Positions 62,189 through 64,000 of a DNA stretch of 64,000 nt are shown here, one piece after another. A model generated the notes under the pieces. It saw only the letters and a program-made list of their open reading frames with translations, ran no database searches and was not told the origin of the DNA. Location: assembly GCA_019637105.1 (NCBI GenBank), contig JAHBWF010000003.1:1-64000 (forward strand), read 5' to 3'. This stretch comes from Labilithrix sp. (lineage in GTDB: Bacteria > Myxococcota_A > Polyangia > Polyangiales > Polyangiaceae). The translations under genes were made by a program, and so were the position numbers. The number at the start of each line of letters is the position of its first letter. Position 1 is the first letter of the stretch.

Positions 62189-62770
62189 ATGAAGCGTGTC
62201 GTCTTCTGTGGCGTGGGCGCGCTCGGGTCGAACGCGGTCGTCGCGTGCCGAAACCTCGACGCCGCGCTCGTCCTGATCGACTTCGACCGCGTCGAGTCGA
62301 AAAACTGCCTCTCGCAGGCCTTCGTCAAGCCGTCGGTCGGGAAGAACAAGGCCGACGCGTTGAAGCTCCAGCTTTCGAACTTCTGGGGCGTCAAGGCGGA
62401 GGCGTTCGGCGTCCGCGTCGACGAGTCCAACGTCGCGACGCTCTGCGGATCGGCGGACCTCGTCGTCGACGCGTTCGACAACGCGAAGAGCCGCCGGCTG
62501 CTCTCGGCCTGGGCGGAGAGCGCCGGCAAGCCGCTCGTCCACGCCGCGGTCTCGGCGGACGGGACGTTCGGCCTCGTCCGCTGGGACGCGCGCTTCGTCG
62601 CCGACGAGGAGCCCGCGGCGGGGGCGGCGACCTGCGAGGGCGGCGAGCACCTCCCGCTGCTCGCCGTCGTCGCCGCGACGCTCGCGCGCGCCGTGCAGGA
62701 CTTCGTCGCGCGCGGCGTGCGTCGCGACGCCATGATCGCCCTCTCGGGCGTGACCACCACCTCGGAGTAG
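62189..62770 (+). CDS. Short E1/ThiF/MoeB-like adenylating enzyme
   Basis: ATG 62189 follows GAGG at 7 bp and TTG. The 193-aa protein is a ThiF Rossmann domain: GVGALGSN (8-15), LIDFDRVESKNCLSQ (D.D.V...N; the usual Arg before Gln is Ser), GKNKADA (51-57) and LVVDAFDNAKSRR. It lacks the CxxC zinc pairs and the separate catalytic-Cys domain; Cys149 (TCEGGEHLPLL) lies where E1-like proteins often have a Cys. Size matches PRTRC ThiF-like and other minimal E1 proteins of bacterial Ubl operons. Likely activates the small beta-grasp partner. Confidence 0.8.
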   Translation: MKRVVFCGVGALGSNAVVACRNLDAALVLIDFDRVESKNCLSQAFVKPSVGKNKADALKLQLSNFWGVKAEAFGVRVDESNVATLCGSADLVVDAFDNAKSRRLLSAWAESAGKPLVHAAVSADGTFGLVRWDARFVADEEPAAGAATCEGGEHLPLLAVVAATLARAVQDFVARGVRRDAMIALSGVTTTSE

Positions 62771-62909
62771 CGGGGCGCCCGGCCGCCCCGCCGCTTCGAC
62801 GGCGGCGCGCGGCTCCGGTGTGGGACGGTCCCCTCCGCCTCCTCGCGCCGCCGCTCCTCCGGCCGACCTTTCGAGGCCGGTCCCCCGTCCCGTCGCCCCG
62901 CCCGAGGAG

Positions 62910-62958
62910 CCCCTAAAGAGACCCCTAAAGAGACCCCCTAAAGAGACCCCTAAAGAAA
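62910..62958. repeat. 12-bp tandem repeats downstream of the E1-like gene
   Basis: CCCCTAAAGAGA at 62910, 62922 and (with one extra C) 62934, then CCCCTAAAGAAA at 62947. The repeats lie in the ~295-bp gap before the FHA-GGDEF gene, are AT-richer than their surroundings, and form no hairpin. Confidence 0.9.
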
Positions 62959-63065
62959 CCAAGAGCGGCGCGAACTACACGCAAAAGCGAGCCCGTGTAG
63001 CATCTCCGTGCCGGGCCCCCGGGATCCCTTGACCGTGTCGTGAAACCTCGGCAACCTTAGAGGCT

Positions 63066-64000
63066 ATGGCAAGTGATCCCCCTTACCGGGCGCGGCCGAG
63101 CATCCCGGCTGACGAAGGGGAAGCCACACGTATCACGAGCCTGTCGAGCCTCGAGTCCGAGCTCCGAGCGCGACGCCAGCAGGTCGCCGCGTACCTCGTC
63201 GTCCTTCAGGGGACCAACGTCGGCGAGATGCACAAGATCGACGGCCCCGAGGTGGTCATCGGGCGCGCCGTCAGCGCGACGGTTCGCCTGAACGACGACG
63301 GCATCTCCCGCCGGCACTGCCGCGTGCTCTCGATCGGCGGGCAGGTCATCATCGAGGACCTCGGCAGCGCGAACGGCACGCTCGTCAACGGCGAGATGGT
63401 GCAGCAGCACGCGCTCAAGGAGGGCGACAAGATCCGCCTCGGCGCGACGACGACCCTCAAGTTCACGTACCAGGACAAGCTCGACGAGAGCTTCCAGCAG
63501 CAGATGATCGACGCCGCCCTGCGGGACGGCCTGACGCGCACGTACAACAAGAAATTCTTCCAGGATCGCCTCGAGACCGAGTTCGCCTACGCGAAGCGTC
63601 ACAAGACGATGCTCTCGCTGGTCATGTTCGACGTCGACTACTTCAAGCGCGTCAACGACAACTACGGCCACCTCGCCGGCGACGCCGTGCTCGTCCACCT
63701 GGCGCGCATCACGCAGGCGACCATCCGCACCGAGGACGTGCTCGCGCGCTATGGCGGCGAGGAGTTCGCCGTCATCTGCCGCGGCATCGCCCTCTTGAAC
63801 GCGGGCGTCCTCGGCGAGCGCCTCCGCGCGCGCGTGGAGCAGGAGAACTTCGACTACCAGGGGACGCGCCTGCCCGTGACGATCAGCGTCGGCGTCGCCG
63901 CGCTGCCGGAGGCGAACGTCGCGCTGGCGTCCGAGCTCGTCCGCGACGCCGACAGCGCGCTCTACGAGGCGAAGCGCTCCGGCCGCAACCGCGTCTGCCT
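63066..64000 (+). CDS. FHA-GGDEF diguanylate cyclase (3' end outside window)
   Basis: The frame starts at ATG 63066 and runs off the right edge. An FHA domain (about 38-135) shows VVIGRAVSATVRLNDDGISRRHCRV and IEDLGSANGTLVNGE, with the Gly-Arg, Ser and His-Arg of phosphothreonine binding. A GGDEF domain (about 145 onward) has FDVDYFKRVNDNYGH, ARYGGEEFAV and RTED five residues earlier as an I-site. Both active and inhibitory sites are intact. FHA links it to Ser/Thr kinase signalling. The ribosome site is weak. Confidence 0.9.
   Translation, partial: MASDPPYRARPSIPADEGEATRITSLSSLESELRARRQQVAAYLVVLQGTNVGEMHKIDGPEVVIGRAVSATVRLNDDGISRRHCRVLSIGGQVIIEDLGSANGTLVNGEMVQQHALKEGDKIRLGATTTLKFTYQDKLDESFQQQMIDAALRDGLTRTYNKKFFQDRLETEFAYAKRHKTMLSLVMFDVDYFKRVNDNYGHLAGDAVLVHLARITQATIRTEDVLARYGGEEFAVICRGIALLNAGVLGERLRARVEQENFDYQGTRLPVTISVGVAALPEANVALASELVRDADSALYEAKRSGRNRVC

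Overview
The window is uniformly very GC-rich, with strong G/C preference at third codon positions. It is crowded with lipoproteins that carry short Asp/Pro/Ser-rich linkers, and it holds a membrane Ser/Thr kinase, GGDEF proteins, a TIGR04551-type outer-membrane protein and a TonB-C/AgmX-like protein. Together these point to a myxobacterium-type member of the Myxococcota (Polyangiales/Sorangium-like); this is an inference from gene content only. I saw no rRNA, tRNA, CRISPR array or complete insertion sequence.

Layout. 1-6600: a partial haem-motif lipoprotein, then a minus-strand operon (TolC-like channel, HlyD/Alg44-like adaptor, processive GT2 synthase) that looks like an exopolysaccharide synthesis/export unit, with a divergent secreted TIM-barrel hydrolase-like lipoprotein. 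6796-7968: a monothiol glutaredoxin/HesB-like/rhodanese fusion followed by bolA, an iron-sulfur/iron-homeostasis pair. 7994-31029: mostly single housekeeping and signalling genes (acyl-CoA synthetase, FGE-like protein, M50 protease, receiver protein, YkgJ-like protein plus hydrolase, MpaB/Lcp-like oxygenase, diguanylate cyclase, metallophosphoesterase, Kef-type antiporter, Eis-like acetyltransferase, sigma-like regulator, EVE protein, deoxynucleoside kinase, Ku). A roughly 150-bp MITE-like element sits at 13870-14021. 31236-35378: lipoproteins around a membrane Ser/Thr kinase. 35538-36254: a small two-gene module that resembles a degenerate Doc toxin with a partner, behind a perfect palindrome.

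36834-49304 is a polyhydroxyalkanoate (PHA) region. A minus-strand unit encodes a phasin-like protein, a PhaC-like hydrolase with Ser in place of the catalytic Cys, and an SDR reductase. The repressor gene phaR follows. A plus-strand unit then encodes lipoproteins, an alpha/beta hydrolase, a TIGR04551-like porin, a PhaE/phasin-like protein, an acyl-CoA synthetase and a Cys-type class III PhaC. TGC-N3-GCA palindromes lie in front of the phasin gene and around a sigma70-like promoter at 40554, and so suggest a PhaR regulon.

49327-58158 holds lipoproteins (one with a VWA domain), a CsbD protein, a POT-family transporter, an L,D-transpeptidase, a TonB-C-like protein and a cyclophilin, with several tandem-repeat blocks between genes. 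58447-62770 is the most unusual unit: a TROVE/Ro60-like VWA protein, an unknown 339-aa protein, a JAMM/JAB protease-like protein, a small beta-grasp (ubiquitin-like) candidate and a short E1/ThiF-like protein, all on the plus strand with tight spacing. This looks like a ubiquitin-like conjugation or deconjugation cassette, partly parallel to PRTRC cassettes, coupled to a Ro60-like protein. The right edge cuts an FHA-GGDEF diguanylate cyclase.
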